Positions 16,079 through 24,711 of a stretch of 32,866 nt of DNA are shown piece after piece. The first letter of the stretch is position 1; every line of letters begins with the position of its first letter. A program made the position numbers and the translations under genes. Origin of the DNA: Oscillospiraceae bacterium (GTDB lineage: Bacteria; Bacillota; Clostridia; Oscillospirales; Ruminococcaceae); the NCBI GenBank assembly GCA_017461245.1, contig JAFTYW010000035.1, positions 1 to 32,866 of the forward strand, given 5' to 3'. The notes below the pieces were generated by a model. It saw only the letters and a list, made by a program, of their open reading frames with translations, had not been told where the DNA came from and did not search any database.

Positions 16079-17455
16079 GTGCTCGAAATATCATCAAAAA
16101 CAAATCTGCTTGAGCAGAACAGCTATAAATATTCCTTGCAGGATATTCCCGACCCTAATCTTTACAGGGATCTTTATCCTTATGATGATATCCCCAGAAT
16201 ATCCTTCAACCACAGGCGAGTTCCTATCGGTATGCCGCAGGAGATATGGATTACTGATACGTCCCTTAGAGACGGTCAGCAGTCGGTTGATCCCTATAGC
16301 GTTGAACAGATAGTTGATCTATATAAGCTTATGTCAAAACTCGGCGGCCCTTACGGAATTATCCGTCAGACAGAAATGTTTGTCTACAGCAAAAAAGACC
16401 GTGAGGCGCTTGAAAAATGCCGCGATTTAGGCTTGAAGTTTCCTGAGATAACAACATGGATCAGAGCTTCTAAAGAGGATTTTAAGCTTGTTAAAGATCT
16501 TGGAATAAGAGAAACAGGTATCCTTGTTTCTTGCAGCGACTACCACATCTTTAAAAAGCTTAAAATGACTCGTAAGCAGGCAATGGATCATTACCTTTCC
16601 GCAGTTGCACTTGCATTTGAGGCGGGAGTAATGCCCAGATGCCACCTTGAAGATATAACAAGGGCCGACTTTTACGGCTTTGTTGTTCCTTTTGTAAACG
16701 AGCTTATGAAGATGTCAGAGGACGCGGGAATCCCCGTTAAAATTCGCGCCTGTGACACTATGGGTTACGGCGTACCTTTCACCGAGGTTGCCCTTCCTCG
16801 AAGCGTTCCCGGTATTATTTACGGTCTTAAGCACTATTCTGACGTGCCGAGCGAAATGCTTGAGTGGCACGGACACAATGATTTCTACAAGGCGGTAACA
16901 AATGCAACAACCGCCTGGCTCTACGGTGCCTGCGCAGTTAACTGCTCGCTACTTGGAATAGGCGAGAGAACGGGTAACGTTCCTCTTGAGGCTATGGTAA
17001 TCGAGTATGCATCACTGCGAGGCTCGCTAGACGGAATGGATGCAACGGTTATAACCGAAATTGCTGAATACTTTAAGCGCCATATGGGATATAAAATTCC
17101 GCCTATGACCCCGTTTGTTGGCAAAAACTTTAATGTAACCCGTGCGGGTATACACGCCGACGGTCTTTTAAAGGATGAGGAAATTTACAATATCTTTAAC
17201 ACCGATAAGATATTAAATCGTCGTCCCTCGGTTATGCTCAGCAAAACCTCGGGTCTTGCGGGAATTGCATATTGGATAAATGACAACTACAGACTGTCTG
17301 CAACAGAGGCCATTGATAAGCGTGATCCAATCGTACTTGCGCTTAAAGAGTGGATCGATAAGGAATACGAGGGGGGCAGACAGACCTCACTTTCAACCCA
17401 CGAAATTGAAGAGAAAATTGAAGAACTCTCAAACGGCAGATTCAGCCGTCTGTAA
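16079..17455 (+). CDS. Re-citrate synthase (HMG-lyase-like / isopropylmalate synthase superfamily)
   Basis: This protein probably condenses oxaloacetate and acetyl-CoA to citrate with Re stereochemistry, as in Clostridium kluyveri and related anaerobes that lack the usual citrate synthase. The ~458-residue TIM-barrel protein has WITDTSLRDGQQ (Arg64, Asp65), RCHLEDITRAD, WHGHNDF and AGIHADGLLKDEEIY. These are the metal- and substrate-binding signatures of the isopropylmalate/homocitrate synthase superfamily, but there is no LeuA regulatory domain. Context decides the function: aconitase and isocitrate dehydrogenase follow in the same operon, whereas no leucine or lysine gene is present. GTG 16079 is chosen, 10 bases after AGGAG; upstream reading frame would run into the promoter. 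Databases often label homologues 2-isopropylmalate synthase. Confidence 0.82.
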   Translation: MLEISSKTNLLEQNSYKYSLQDIPDPNLYRDLYPYDDIPRISFNHRRVPIGMPQEIWITDTSLRDGQQSVDPYSVEQIVDLYKLMSKLGGPYGIIRQTEMFVYSKKDREALEKCRDLGLKFPEITTWIRASKEDFKLVKDLGIRETGILVSCSDYHIFKKLKMTRKQAMDHYLSAVALAFEAGVMPRCHLEDITRADFYGFVVPFVNELMKMSEDAGIPVKIRACDTMGYGVPFTEVALPRSVPGIIYGLKHYSDVPSEMLEWHGHNDFYKAVTNATTAWLYGACAVNCSLLGIGERTGNVPLEAMVIEYASLRGSLDGMDATVITEIAEYFKRHMGYKIPPMTPFVGKNFNVTRAGIHADGLLKDEEIYNIFNTDKILNRRPSVMLSKTSGLAGIAYWINDNYRLSATEAIDKRDPIVLALKEWIDKEYEGGRQTSLSTHEIEEKIEELSNGRFSRL

Positions 17456-17472
17456 TAAAGGGAGGATAATAA

Positions 17473-18123
17473 ATGCTTGATCATAGAACAGTATCGCTTG
17501 CTGACCAGATTTTTGAGCAACTTGAAAACGATATTTTGAGCGGAAAATTTGAGCGCGGCGAGATTTTAACAGAAACCAAGCTCAGTGAGTCTATGGGCGT
17601 TAGCAGAACACCCGTAAGAGAGGCGCTTCGCCGTCTTGAGCAGGAGCACTTAATTGAGGACACCGCAAAAGGCTCGATTGTTTTGGGCATAACTCGTGAG
17701 GACCTGCAGGATATTTATGCTTTAAGGCAGAATATAGAGGGAATTGCGGCATATCGTGCGGCTCAGAGGATAACCGATGAGCAGCTCAAAGAGCTTCGTG
17801 ACCTTTTAGATCTGCAGGAATTTTATGCGGCTAAAAAGGACGCCGACCATATGAAAGGAATGGATAATGTATTCCATGAGCTTTTGTATCGTTACAGCGG
17901 CAGTAATATAATCTATAACACCCTTACACCGCTTCACAAAAAGGTGCAGAAATACCGTAAATCTTCGGTGGAAAATGAGGATAGAGCGGCGCTTTCGCTT
18001 AAGGAACACAGAGAAATTCTTGCGGCTCTTGAGGCACACGATGCCGAGCTTGCTCAGAAAATGGTTACCGACCACGTTATAAATGCTTATAATAACATAA
18101 TGAAAGAAGAGGAGATGAAATAA
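17473..18123 (+). CDS. GntR-family regulator (FCD subfamily)
   Basis: This is a 216-residue regulator with an N-terminal GntR winged helix (about residues 10-72; LTETKLSESMGVSRTPVREALRRLEQEHLI) and a C-terminal all-helical FCD ligand-binding domain (about 80-205; YALRQNIEGIAAYRAAQ, MDNVFHELLYRYSGS, EHREILAALEAHDAELA). FCD proteins commonly sense organic acids with a bound metal. It lies inside the citrate-pathway operon and shares its promoter, so citrate, isocitrate or 2-oxoglutarate is a reasonable effector (inference). AGGGAGG precedes the ATG. Its TAA stop directly abuts the aconitase GTG start. Confidence 0.93.
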   Translation: MLDHRTVSLADQIFEQLENDILSGKFERGEILTETKLSESMGVSRTPVREALRRLEQEHLIEDTAKGSIVLGITREDLQDIYALRQNIEGIAAYRAAQRITDEQLKELRDLLDLQEFYAAKKDADHMKGMDNVFHELLYRYSGSNIIYNTLTPLHKKVQKYRKSSVENEDRAALSLKEHREILAALEAHDAELAQKMVTDHVINAYNNIMKEEEMK

Positions 18124-20058
18124 GTGGGACTGACAATAGCACAGAAGATCATTAAGTCACACTTAAGGAGCGGAGATATGGCTGTCGGCAGTGAGATCTC
18201 CCTCAAAATAGACCAGACATTAACCCAGGATGCAACGGGTACTATGGCGTATCTTGAGTTTGAAACTATGGGTATTGACAGAGTTAAGACAGAAAAGAGC
18301 GTTGCTTACATAGACCATAATACCTTGCAGTCGGGCTTTGAAAATGCCGATGACCACCGTTATATTCAGTCGGTCTGCAAAAAGCACGGAATTTATTTTT
18401 CCCGCCCCGGTAATGGCATCTGCCATCAGGTGCATCTTGAAAGATTCGGCAAGCCCGGTAAGACCCTTATCGGTTCTGACAGCCACACCCCCACAGGCGG
18501 CGGAATAGGAATGCTTGCTTTTGGAGCAGGAGGCCTTGACGTTGCTGTTGCAATGGGCGGCGGCGCTTACTATATCACAATGCCTAAAATGTATAAGGTT
18601 AATCTTACAGGTAAGCTCAACCCCTTTGTAACTGCAAAGGACGTTAGCCTTGAGGTTTTGAGGATCCTCTCGGTTAAGGGTGGCGTTGGCGCCATTATCG
18701 AGTGGGGCGGTGAGGGTGTTAAGACTCTTTCTGTTCCAGAGCGCGCAACCATCACAAATATGGGTACCGAGCTTGGCGCAACAACCTCGATTTTCCCCTC
18801 GGATGAGATTACCCGCGAGTTCCTCAAAAAAGAGGGCAGAGAGGAAGATTACATTCCCCTTGCCTCTGATGAGGACGCAGTTTACGATAGAATAATCGAC
18901 ATTGACTTGTCATCACTCAAGCCCCTTATCGCTTGCCCTCACAGCCCCGATAATATCGTTACTGTCGAGAGTCTTAAGGGAACAAAGGTCGATCAAGTCT
19001 GCATCGGTTCCTGCACAAACTCCTCGCTTTTTGATATGCTTAAGGTTGCTGCGCTCTTAAAGGGCAGGACCATTTCGGATAGCGTCAGCCTTTCAATTTC
19101 ACCCGGATCTAAGCAGGTTTTAACAATGCTTGCTGACTGCGGTGCGCTTTCTGATATTATCGCAAGCGGTGCCCGTGTGCTTGAATGTGCCTGCGGCCCC
19201 TGCATTGGAATGGGATTTTCTCCCAACTCGGCTGGTGTTTCGCTTAGAACATTTAACCGCAACTTTGAGGGCAGAAGCGGAACAAAGGACGGCAAGGTCT
19301 ACCTTGTTTCTCCCGAAACTGCCGTTGCCGCTGCTATTACGGGCGAAATTACCGACCCGAGAGAGCTTGGCATTATGCCCGAGGTTACAATGCCTGAAAG
19401 CTTCTTAATTAACGACACCGCTATTATCCCGCCCGCAGATGAAAAGGATAGTAAGGATATAGAGGTTTTGCGCGGACCTAACATTAAAAAGTTCCCCGAA
19501 GAGAAAAAGCAGCAAAATTGTCTATCTGCAGAGCTTGTTTTAAAGGTTGGGGATAACATCACCACCGACCATATAATGCCTGCAGGCGCTAAAATTCTGC
19601 CATACCGCTCAAATATTCCTTATCTTTCAAAATTCTGCTTTGCAGTTTGCGATGAGTCCTTCTCAGAGCGCGCTCTTAAGGCAGGAGAGAGCATAATCGT
19701 CGGCGGATCTAACTATGGTCAGGGCTCTTCGAGAGAGCATGCGGCGCTTGTTCCTATGTATCTTGGAGTTCGCTGTGTTATTGCAAAGAGCTTCGCCCGT
19801 ATTCACGTCGCCAACCTTATAAATGCAGGCATTATGCCGCTTACGTTTAAAAATGCCGACGATTACGACAAGCTCAGCCAGTCCGACAAGCTTAAAATTG
19901 ATAATATCTATGCCGGAATGGACTGCGGTGAAATGACTCTTGAAAACATATCTAACGGTGAAAAGATTGAGCTGGTTTGCAGCTTTACAGAGCGCCAGAA
20001 GGCTATTCTTAAAGCAGGCGGACTGCTTTCATACACCAGAGAAGCGGGGGATAAATAA
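18124..20058 (+). CDS. acn: Aconitate hydratase
   Basis: This is a [4Fe-4S] aconitase of 644 residues that isomerises citrate to isocitrate. The cluster ligands are visible as Cys297 in CIGSCTNS and Cys357/Cys360 in CACGPCIG. Substrate-binding motifs SDSHTPTGGGIGM and GGSNYGQGSSREHAAL are present, and the swivel domain (about residues 480-640) is fused at the C-terminus with GDNITTDHIMPAG. The length matches the shorter, LeuC/LeuD-fusion-like monomeric type rather than the ~890-residue AcnA type. The GTG start touches the GntR stop, with AGGAGA at 18109-18114. A homoaconitase or isopropylmalate isomerase role is less likely given the flanking genes. Confidence 0.93.
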   Translation: MGLTIAQKIIKSHLRSGDMAVGSEISLKIDQTLTQDATGTMAYLEFETMGIDRVKTEKSVAYIDHNTLQSGFENADDHRYIQSVCKKHGIYFSRPGNGICHQVHLERFGKPGKTLIGSDSHTPTGGGIGMLAFGAGGLDVAVAMGGGAYYITMPKMYKVNLTGKLNPFVTAKDVSLEVLRILSVKGGVGAIIEWGGEGVKTLSVPERATITNMGTELGATTSIFPSDEITREFLKKEGREEDYIPLASDEDAVYDRIIDIDLSSLKPLIACPHSPDNIVTVESLKGTKVDQVCIGSCTNSSLFDMLKVAALLKGRTISDSVSLSISPGSKQVLTMLADCGALSDIIASGARVLECACGPCIGMGFSPNSAGVSLRTFNRNFEGRSGTKDGKVYLVSPETAVAAAITGEITDPRELGIMPEVTMPESFLINDTAIIPPADEKDSKDIEVLRGPNIKKFPEEKKQQNCLSAELVLKVGDNITTDHIMPAGAKILPYRSNIPYLSKFCFAVCDESFSERALKAGESIIVGGSNYGQGSSREHAALVPMYLGVRCVIAKSFARIHVANLINAGIMPLTFKNADDYDKLSQSDKLKIDNIYAGMDCGEMTLENISNGEKIELVCSFTERQKAILKAGGLLSYTREAGDK

Positions 20059-21206
20059 TGCAAAATCAGATAGATGCCGCAGTTAAGCAGTACAGAAAGC
20101 TGTTAAACGACCAATTAGACCGTGTTGCCCGTATGGAAAAAGGTGAAAAGGCAAAAGACTTTACAGCCATGAATAAGATAGTTGTAGGTGTTTGCGGCGG
20201 TGATGGCATTGGTCCTATCATTGTAAACGAGGCAAGAAGAGTTCTTGATATGCTTTTAAAGGACGAAATTTCGAGCGGTAAGGTTGAAATTCGCGAAATT
20301 GAGGGCCTTACCATTGAAAATCGCCTTGCGCAGAATGTTCCTGTGCCCGTCGATACCCTTGAGGCAATCAAGGGTTGCGACGTTCTTCTAAAAGGCCCGA
20401 CAACAACTCCCAAGGGTGGTACTATGGAGAGCGCTAACGTTGCGCTTCGCCGTGAGCTTGATCTTTATGCAAACGTTCGCCCTGTATGTGTTCCCGAAGA
20501 GAATATTGACTGGATCTTTTACCGTGAAAACACCGAGGGTGAGTATGTTCTCGGCTCAAAGGGAATAGAAGTTGACGGCAAGCTTGCTATGGACTTTAAG
20601 GTTACAACAGATGTTGGAACAAGAAGAATTGCAAGAGCGGCGTTTGAGTATGCCAAGACAAACGGCAAAAAGAACGTTGCAATTGTAACCAAGGCTAATA
20701 TTATGAAAAAGACCGACGGTAAGTTCAGCCTTATCTGCCACGAGGTTGCAAAGGATTACCCCGATATTACTGCTGACGAGTGGTATATTGACATTATGAC
20801 TGCTAATCTTGTTAACCCCGAGATCAGAAATAAATTTGAGGTTTTTGTTCTGCCCAATCTTTATGGCGATATTATAACCGACGAGGCAGCTCAGATCCAG
20901 GGTGGTGTTGGAACAGCAGGAAGCGCAAATATCGGTGATAAATACGCTATGTTTGAGGCTATTCACGGCTCTGCACCGAGAATGATTGAAGAGGGCATAG
21001 GAGATTATGCTAATCCTTCAAGTATCTTTAAGGCGGCAGAAATGATGTTAAGGCACATTGCAATGCCCGATAAGGCTGAAAAGCTTTCCAGAGCGCTTGC
21101 AATCTGCAACGAAGAGGAAAAGGCTGTTGTTGTAACTGGCAACCGAGACGGCGCAACCTGCAAAGAGTTTGCAGACTACGTAATTAAAACCTTAGAAACC
21201 CTTTAA
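20058..21206 (+). CDS. icd: Isocitrate dehydrogenase (isocitrate/isopropylmalate dehydrogenase family)
   Basis: This enzyme oxidatively decarboxylates isocitrate to 2-oxoglutarate. The 382-residue protein has an N-terminal helical extension of about 40 residues before the first strand (IVVGVCGGDGIGP). Family motifs are FYRENTEGEY, NLYGDIITDEAAQIQGGVGTAGSANIG and HGSAPRM (303-309) with ANPSS. At the site that separates NADP from NAD enzymes (Lys-Tyr in E. coli Icd, Asp-Ile in NAD enzymes) it has Arg308-Met309, so the coenzyme cannot be called from sequence. The start overlaps the aconitase stop (TAATG), a sign of coupled translation. It is the last gene of the operon; the product feeds glutamate synthesis. 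Confidence 0.92.
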   Translation: MQNQIDAAVKQYRKLLNDQLDRVARMEKGEKAKDFTAMNKIVVGVCGGDGIGPIIVNEARRVLDMLLKDEISSGKVEIREIEGLTIENRLAQNVPVPVDTLEAIKGCDVLLKGPTTTPKGGTMESANVALRRELDLYANVRPVCVPEENIDWIFYRENTEGEYVLGSKGIEVDGKLAMDFKVTTDVGTRRIARAAFEYAKTNGKKNVAIVTKANIMKKTDGKFSLICHEVAKDYPDITADEWYIDIMTANLVNPEIRNKFEVFVLPNLYGDIITDEAAQIQGGVGTAGSANIGDKYAMFEAIHGSAPRMIEEGIGDYANPSSIFKAAEMMLRHIAMPDKAEKLSRALAICNEEEKAVVVTGNRDGATCKEFADYVIKTLETL

Positions 21207-21212
21207 TCAAAG

Positions 21213-21239
21213 AAAAACGGCGCATTAAGCGCCGTTTTT
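21213..21239 (+). terminator. Bidirectional terminator after icd
   Basis: The 11-bp stem AAAAACGGCGC / GCGCCGTTTTT has loop ATTAA. The convergent FAD/Rieske gene's stop codon begins at its edge (21239-21241), so it can end both transcripts. Confidence 0.9.
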
Positions 21240-22534
21240 TATTTTAGATCATCTGTTGCAGGGTTGTTTAATAGCTTGCCGTCCTCTGAAAAGCGTGAGC
21301 CGTGGCAAGAACAGTCCCAAGAATGCTCGTGAGGGTTCCATTTTAATGCACAACCCAGATGCGGACAGCGTGGCTTTGTAGGAGTCAGCAGATTTGTAAC
21401 TGTTTCAACTGCATTTAATAAAAGTTGTGGCCGTAAAATAGATCTTGACGGAGAAAAAAGCTCAGAATAAGGATTTTGCTTTTCCAAAACCAAATCGCAA
21501 AGAATATCCGCCGCAACCATAGAAGAGGTAACGCCCCATTTGTTAAATCCTGTTGCAACAAATAGATTTGGCGTATTTTTTGAATACTGCCCTATATAAG
21601 CGACGCCGTCGAGGGTCATGCAGTCCTGCGTTGCCCACCGAGTAACCTCGGCTGAAGTAGGGTAGTGCTTATCTTTAAATTCAGATAGCTCAGCCCAGTT
21701 TCCGCCCTGCTTTCCTGTTCTGTGTCCGCCACCGCCCAAAAGGAGCAGGCCGTTGTAGTTTCTGAAGGATAACCCGCAATCTGCCTCGTCAACATACATT
21801 CCTTTTACGTCGGGAGCATTTTTCAACGCAAGAACATAGGAGCGGTGCTGATACATTTTCAAAAAGTAGCTTCCGTGTTTATTTATAAAAGGGAAATGGG
21901 TTGCAACTATTGTTTTTTCGGCGGTTATTTTTCCAAAGTCGGTTATAAAATCTTTGCCGTTGTATTCAAGAACAGTTGTGTTTTCGTAAATGTTTAACCC
22001 TCTTGCAATTTCAGCTATAAATTTTACGGGATTAAACTGTGCTTGATTTTTAAATTTTATCGCACCTTTTGTTGCAATAGGTATATTTGGGTTTTCAAAG
22101 TAATCTGCTGAAAATCCTATTTTAGTAAGCGCATTTAGCTCTTTTTCTATTCTATAAAGGCTGTCTACTGAATAAACAAAGTTGTCCTTTTCTTCAAAAT
22201 CACAGTCAATATTTTTTGCAAGCTCACGATACTTGGAAACAGCATTTTGATTTGTTTTAAGATATAAATGCGCCTTGCTCACGCCAAATTGTTTTACAAG
22301 CTTGTCGTAAATAAATCCGTGCTGAGATGTAATTTTAGCCGTTGTGTTTGCAGAAACTCCGCCGAAAATATTTCCCGCATCTACAAGCATATAATCTATA
22401 TTGTGTTTTTGAAGCGTGTAGGCACAGAGTATTCCCGCAAGTCCGCCGCCGATTATAAGTACATCGGTTTTTCGGTTCCCTTTAAAGCTTTTGAATTTCG
22501 GCATTTCAGCCGATTTAGACCATATTGAATTCAT
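21239..22534 (-). CDS. FAD-dependent oxidoreductase with C-terminal Rieske domain
   Basis: This is a 431-residue DAO-type flavoprotein. The N-terminal dinucleotide motif is IIGGGLAGILCAYTLQ (about residues 27-42). The substrate-binding half includes GRxDG-like and ATGFNKWGVTSS segments. The C-terminus is a Rieske [2Fe-2S] domain with Cys390-Pro-His392 and Cys408-Ser-Cys410-His411, plus Cys395, so both the cluster ligands and the extra disulfide pair are present. The architecture matches B. subtilis YhfW-like proteins, whose substrate is unknown. It stands alone between two other operons on the opposite strand. The ribosome site (GGTG before ATG 22534) is weak. The C-terminus is shorter than in typical homologues but still holds the complete cluster-binding motif. 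Confidence 0.9.
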   Translation of the reverse strand: MNSIWSKSAEMPKFKSFKGNRKTDVLIIGGGLAGILCAYTLQKHNIDYMLVDAGNIFGGVSANTTAKITSQHGFIYDKLVKQFGVSKAHLYLKTNQNAVSKYRELAKNIDCDFEEKDNFVYSVDSLYRIEKELNALTKIGFSADYFENPNIPIATKGAIKFKNQAQFNPVKFIAEIARGLNIYENTTVLEYNGKDFITDFGKITAEKTIVATHFPFINKHGSYFLKMYQHRSYVLALKNAPDVKGMYVDEADCGLSFRNYNGLLLLGGGGHRTGKQGGNWAELSEFKDKHYPTSAEVTRWATQDCMTLDGVAYIGQYSKNTPNLFVATGFNKWGVTSSMVAADILCDLVLEKQNPYSELFSPSRSILRPQLLLNAVETVTNLLTPTKPRCPHLGCALKWNPHEHSWDCSCHGSRFSEDGKLLNNPATDDLK

Positions 22535-22611
22535 AAAATCACCATTTTAAGTATGCGCAAAAATCAAAAGAGTTAAACAAAGATTAATTAAGTAGTATAT
22601 GTCGAATTTCC

Positions 22612-22640
22612 TTGTATTTTAATTTTAAATATATTATACT
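22612..22640 (+). promoter_or_regulatory. Possible promoter of the LtaS-like gene
   Basis: This is TTGTAT (22612-22617), a 17-base spacer and TATACT (22635-22640), just before the ribosome site at about 22642-22657. Confidence 0.5.
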
Positions 22641-22661
22641 TAGAGGAAAGAAGGTGGTTTG

Positions 22662-24674
22662 ATGAAGGAGTTTTTACTAAAGCTTAAAAATAAAACCTGG
22701 TTTGACTGGTTTATGCTGGTTTTTCCAATCTCAATATTCTACTATGAGAGTGTTTTCCGCATTTCAACTGTTGGAGACTACTTTAAATTAAGCACATTGT
22801 TTATGCTATTATTTTGCGTGGCATACGGTGCAATAGGTTATCTTTTATCTACTATTTTTAAAAGCCGCAAGGCCAACAAAATTATTGCTTGCGTTTTGCT
22901 TGGATTAACTGCGGTGTTTTATTTGATAGAATATTTTGTCTTTAAGTTTTTTAAGGTGTTTTATGATATAAATACGATAACCGGCGGTGCAGGGGATATG
23001 ATGGGCGGCTTCCTTGAGGAAACCTTCCAGCTTATTTTTAGCGTTGACGGGATATTCAAGATAATCCTTTTTGCTGTTCCGACAGTTCTTGTTGCAGTTT
23101 TCAGCAAGCGCGTTGTTCCTGTAAACCGCTCGGATGCCTTCAGAAGAATAACTGCCGCAGCCGCATTGGTTGTGTTTTATTCTGTAAATACGCTGTTTAT
23201 AAGCCTCAGCAGCGTTTATTATCCTATTTACAAAACAGAGTACAACTTTCAGTCTGCAGTTGGTAATTTCGGACTTGTTACGGGCGTAAGGCTTGACGTC
23301 AAAAACTTCCTTTTCGGCGACACAAACTCCTTTGAAACACCCGAAGATAATAACGACACTTCTTCTCAGACAACCTCTTCGAGCATCACTTCGTCTGAAA
23401 CTGAGCAGGTTGATTATGGTTTTAATCAGCTTGATCTCGATTTGAGCGGCGGTAGCACAAGTAAAATAAAGGAACTCAATCAGTATGTAAGTACCCTTAC
23501 TGCATCAAAGAAAAATGAGTATACAGGTCTTTTCAAGGGTAAAAATCTTATTATGATAACCGCAGAGGCATTTACTGCCGAGGTAATTGACCCTGAACTG
23601 ACTCCCACACTTTACCGCCTTGCCACAAAGGGAATTAACTTTACAGATTATTATCAGCCTGCCAGTGCTGGAACAACGGGCGGCGAGTATCAGAATATTT
23701 TTGGTATGATGCCAACTGCAGGCGGAATGTCCTTTAAAAACACCGCCGATAATCTCAATTACTTCACAATGGGTAGCCAGCTTAACAGACTCGGCTACTA
23801 CGGTATGGCATATCACAACAATTCCTATACATATTACAGCCGCCATAAGACCCACATAAACCTCGGCTATTCGGGCGGATTTATGGGTTACGGAAACGGC
23901 ATGGAGCAGTACGTTAAAAAGTGCTGGCCTCAGAGCGACCTTGAAATGATCGCGGGCACTCTGCCAACCTATATTGATAAGCAACCGTTTAATGTTTACT
24001 ATATGTCTGTCAGCGGGCACAGTGGATATAACAGAGCAGGAAACGCTATGACCGCTAAAAACTGGGATACTGTTAAGGACCTGCCTTATTCTGACCAGAT
24101 AAAAGGCTATCTTGCGGCAAATTTGGAGCTAGAAAATGCTCTTGCGCACCTTGTTTCTGAGCTTGAAAATAAGGGAATAGCTGATGATACTGTAATCTGC
24201 ATCGGCACCGACCATTTCCCTTACGGTCTAGACCAGGGCGGTGCACTTGGCAATATGCCTTATCTTTCCGAGCTTTACGGCTATAACGTAACAACATACT
24301 TTGAGCGCGACCATTCAAGGCTTATTATCTGGAGCGGTTGCCTTGAGGATAAAGAGCCCATAGTAGTTGATTCACCGACATTCAGCCTTGATATTCTGCC
24401 GACACTTTCTAATCTGTTTGGAACAGAGTTTGATTCAAGGCTTATGCCCGGAAGAGATGTTTTCTCTGACGCTGAGGCGATTGTATTCAATATGAATTAC
24501 AACTGGAAAACCGATCTCGGCACCTTTCACGGAGGAAAATTCACACCTGCCGATGAAAACGTAGAGATTCCCGATGGATACGTTGACCGCATAAAAACTA
24601 TCGTTAGAAACAAAATCAGATATTGCTCAGGCGCTCTTGATTCCGATTATTTCGCGGAGCATTTTGGTGAGTAA
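22662..24674 (+). CDS. LtaS-family membrane sulfatase-fold enzyme (lipoteichoic acid synthase-like)
   Basis: This 670-residue protein probably transfers glycerol-phosphate or a related phospho-polyol to a membrane glycolipid. Five membrane helices occupy about residues 14-200, followed by a Ser/Thr-rich linker (about 225-250) and an extracellular sulfatase/alkaline-phosphatase-fold domain (about 285-640). LtaS catalytic residues can be placed: Glu302 in ITAEAF, nucleophile Thr338 in AGTTGGEY, and Asp517-His518 in GTDHFPYG; a His in SVSGHSGYN is also conserved. ATG 22662 is preferred over the in-frame TTG 22659 because AAGGTGG is 4-7 bases upstream. It is monocistronic and ends at a strong terminator. 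The alternative is a phosphoethanolamine-transferase-like role; polymer type cannot be told. Confidence 0.88.
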   Translation: MKEFLLKLKNKTWFDWFMLVFPISIFYYESVFRISTVGDYFKLSTLFMLLFCVAYGAIGYLLSTIFKSRKANKIIACVLLGLTAVFYLIEYFVFKFFKVFYDINTITGGAGDMMGGFLEETFQLIFSVDGIFKIILFAVPTVLVAVFSKRVVPVNRSDAFRRITAAAALVVFYSVNTLFISLSSVYYPIYKTEYNFQSAVGNFGLVTGVRLDVKNFLFGDTNSFETPEDNNDTSSQTTSSSITSSETEQVDYGFNQLDLDLSGGSTSKIKELNQYVSTLTASKKNEYTGLFKGKNLIMITAEAFTAEVIDPELTPTLYRLATKGINFTDYYQPASAGTTGGEYQNIFGMMPTAGGMSFKNTADNLNYFTMGSQLNRLGYYGMAYHNNSYTYYSRHKTHINLGYSGGFMGYGNGMEQYVKKCWPQSDLEMIAGTLPTYIDKQPFNVYYMSVSGHSGYNRAGNAMTAKNWDTVKDLPYSDQIKGYLAANLELENALAHLVSELENKGIADDTVICIGTDHFPYGLDQGGALGNMPYLSELYGYNVTTYFERDHSRLIIWSGCLEDKEPIVVDSPTFSLDILPTLSNLFGTEFDSRLMPGRDVFSDAEAIVFNMNYNWKTDLGTFHGGKFTPADENVEIPDGYVDRIKTIVRNKIRYCSGALDSDYFAEHFGE

Positions 24675-24711
24675 AAAAACTCCCCAAGGATTATTTCCTT
24701 GGGGAGTTTTT
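24675..24711 (+). terminator. Bidirectional terminator between convergent genes
   Basis: The stem AAAAACTCCCCAAGGA / TCCTTGGGGAGTTTTT has loop TTATT. It serves the LtaS-like gene (+) and the DeoR gene (-), whose stop codon begins at 24710. Confidence 0.92.
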
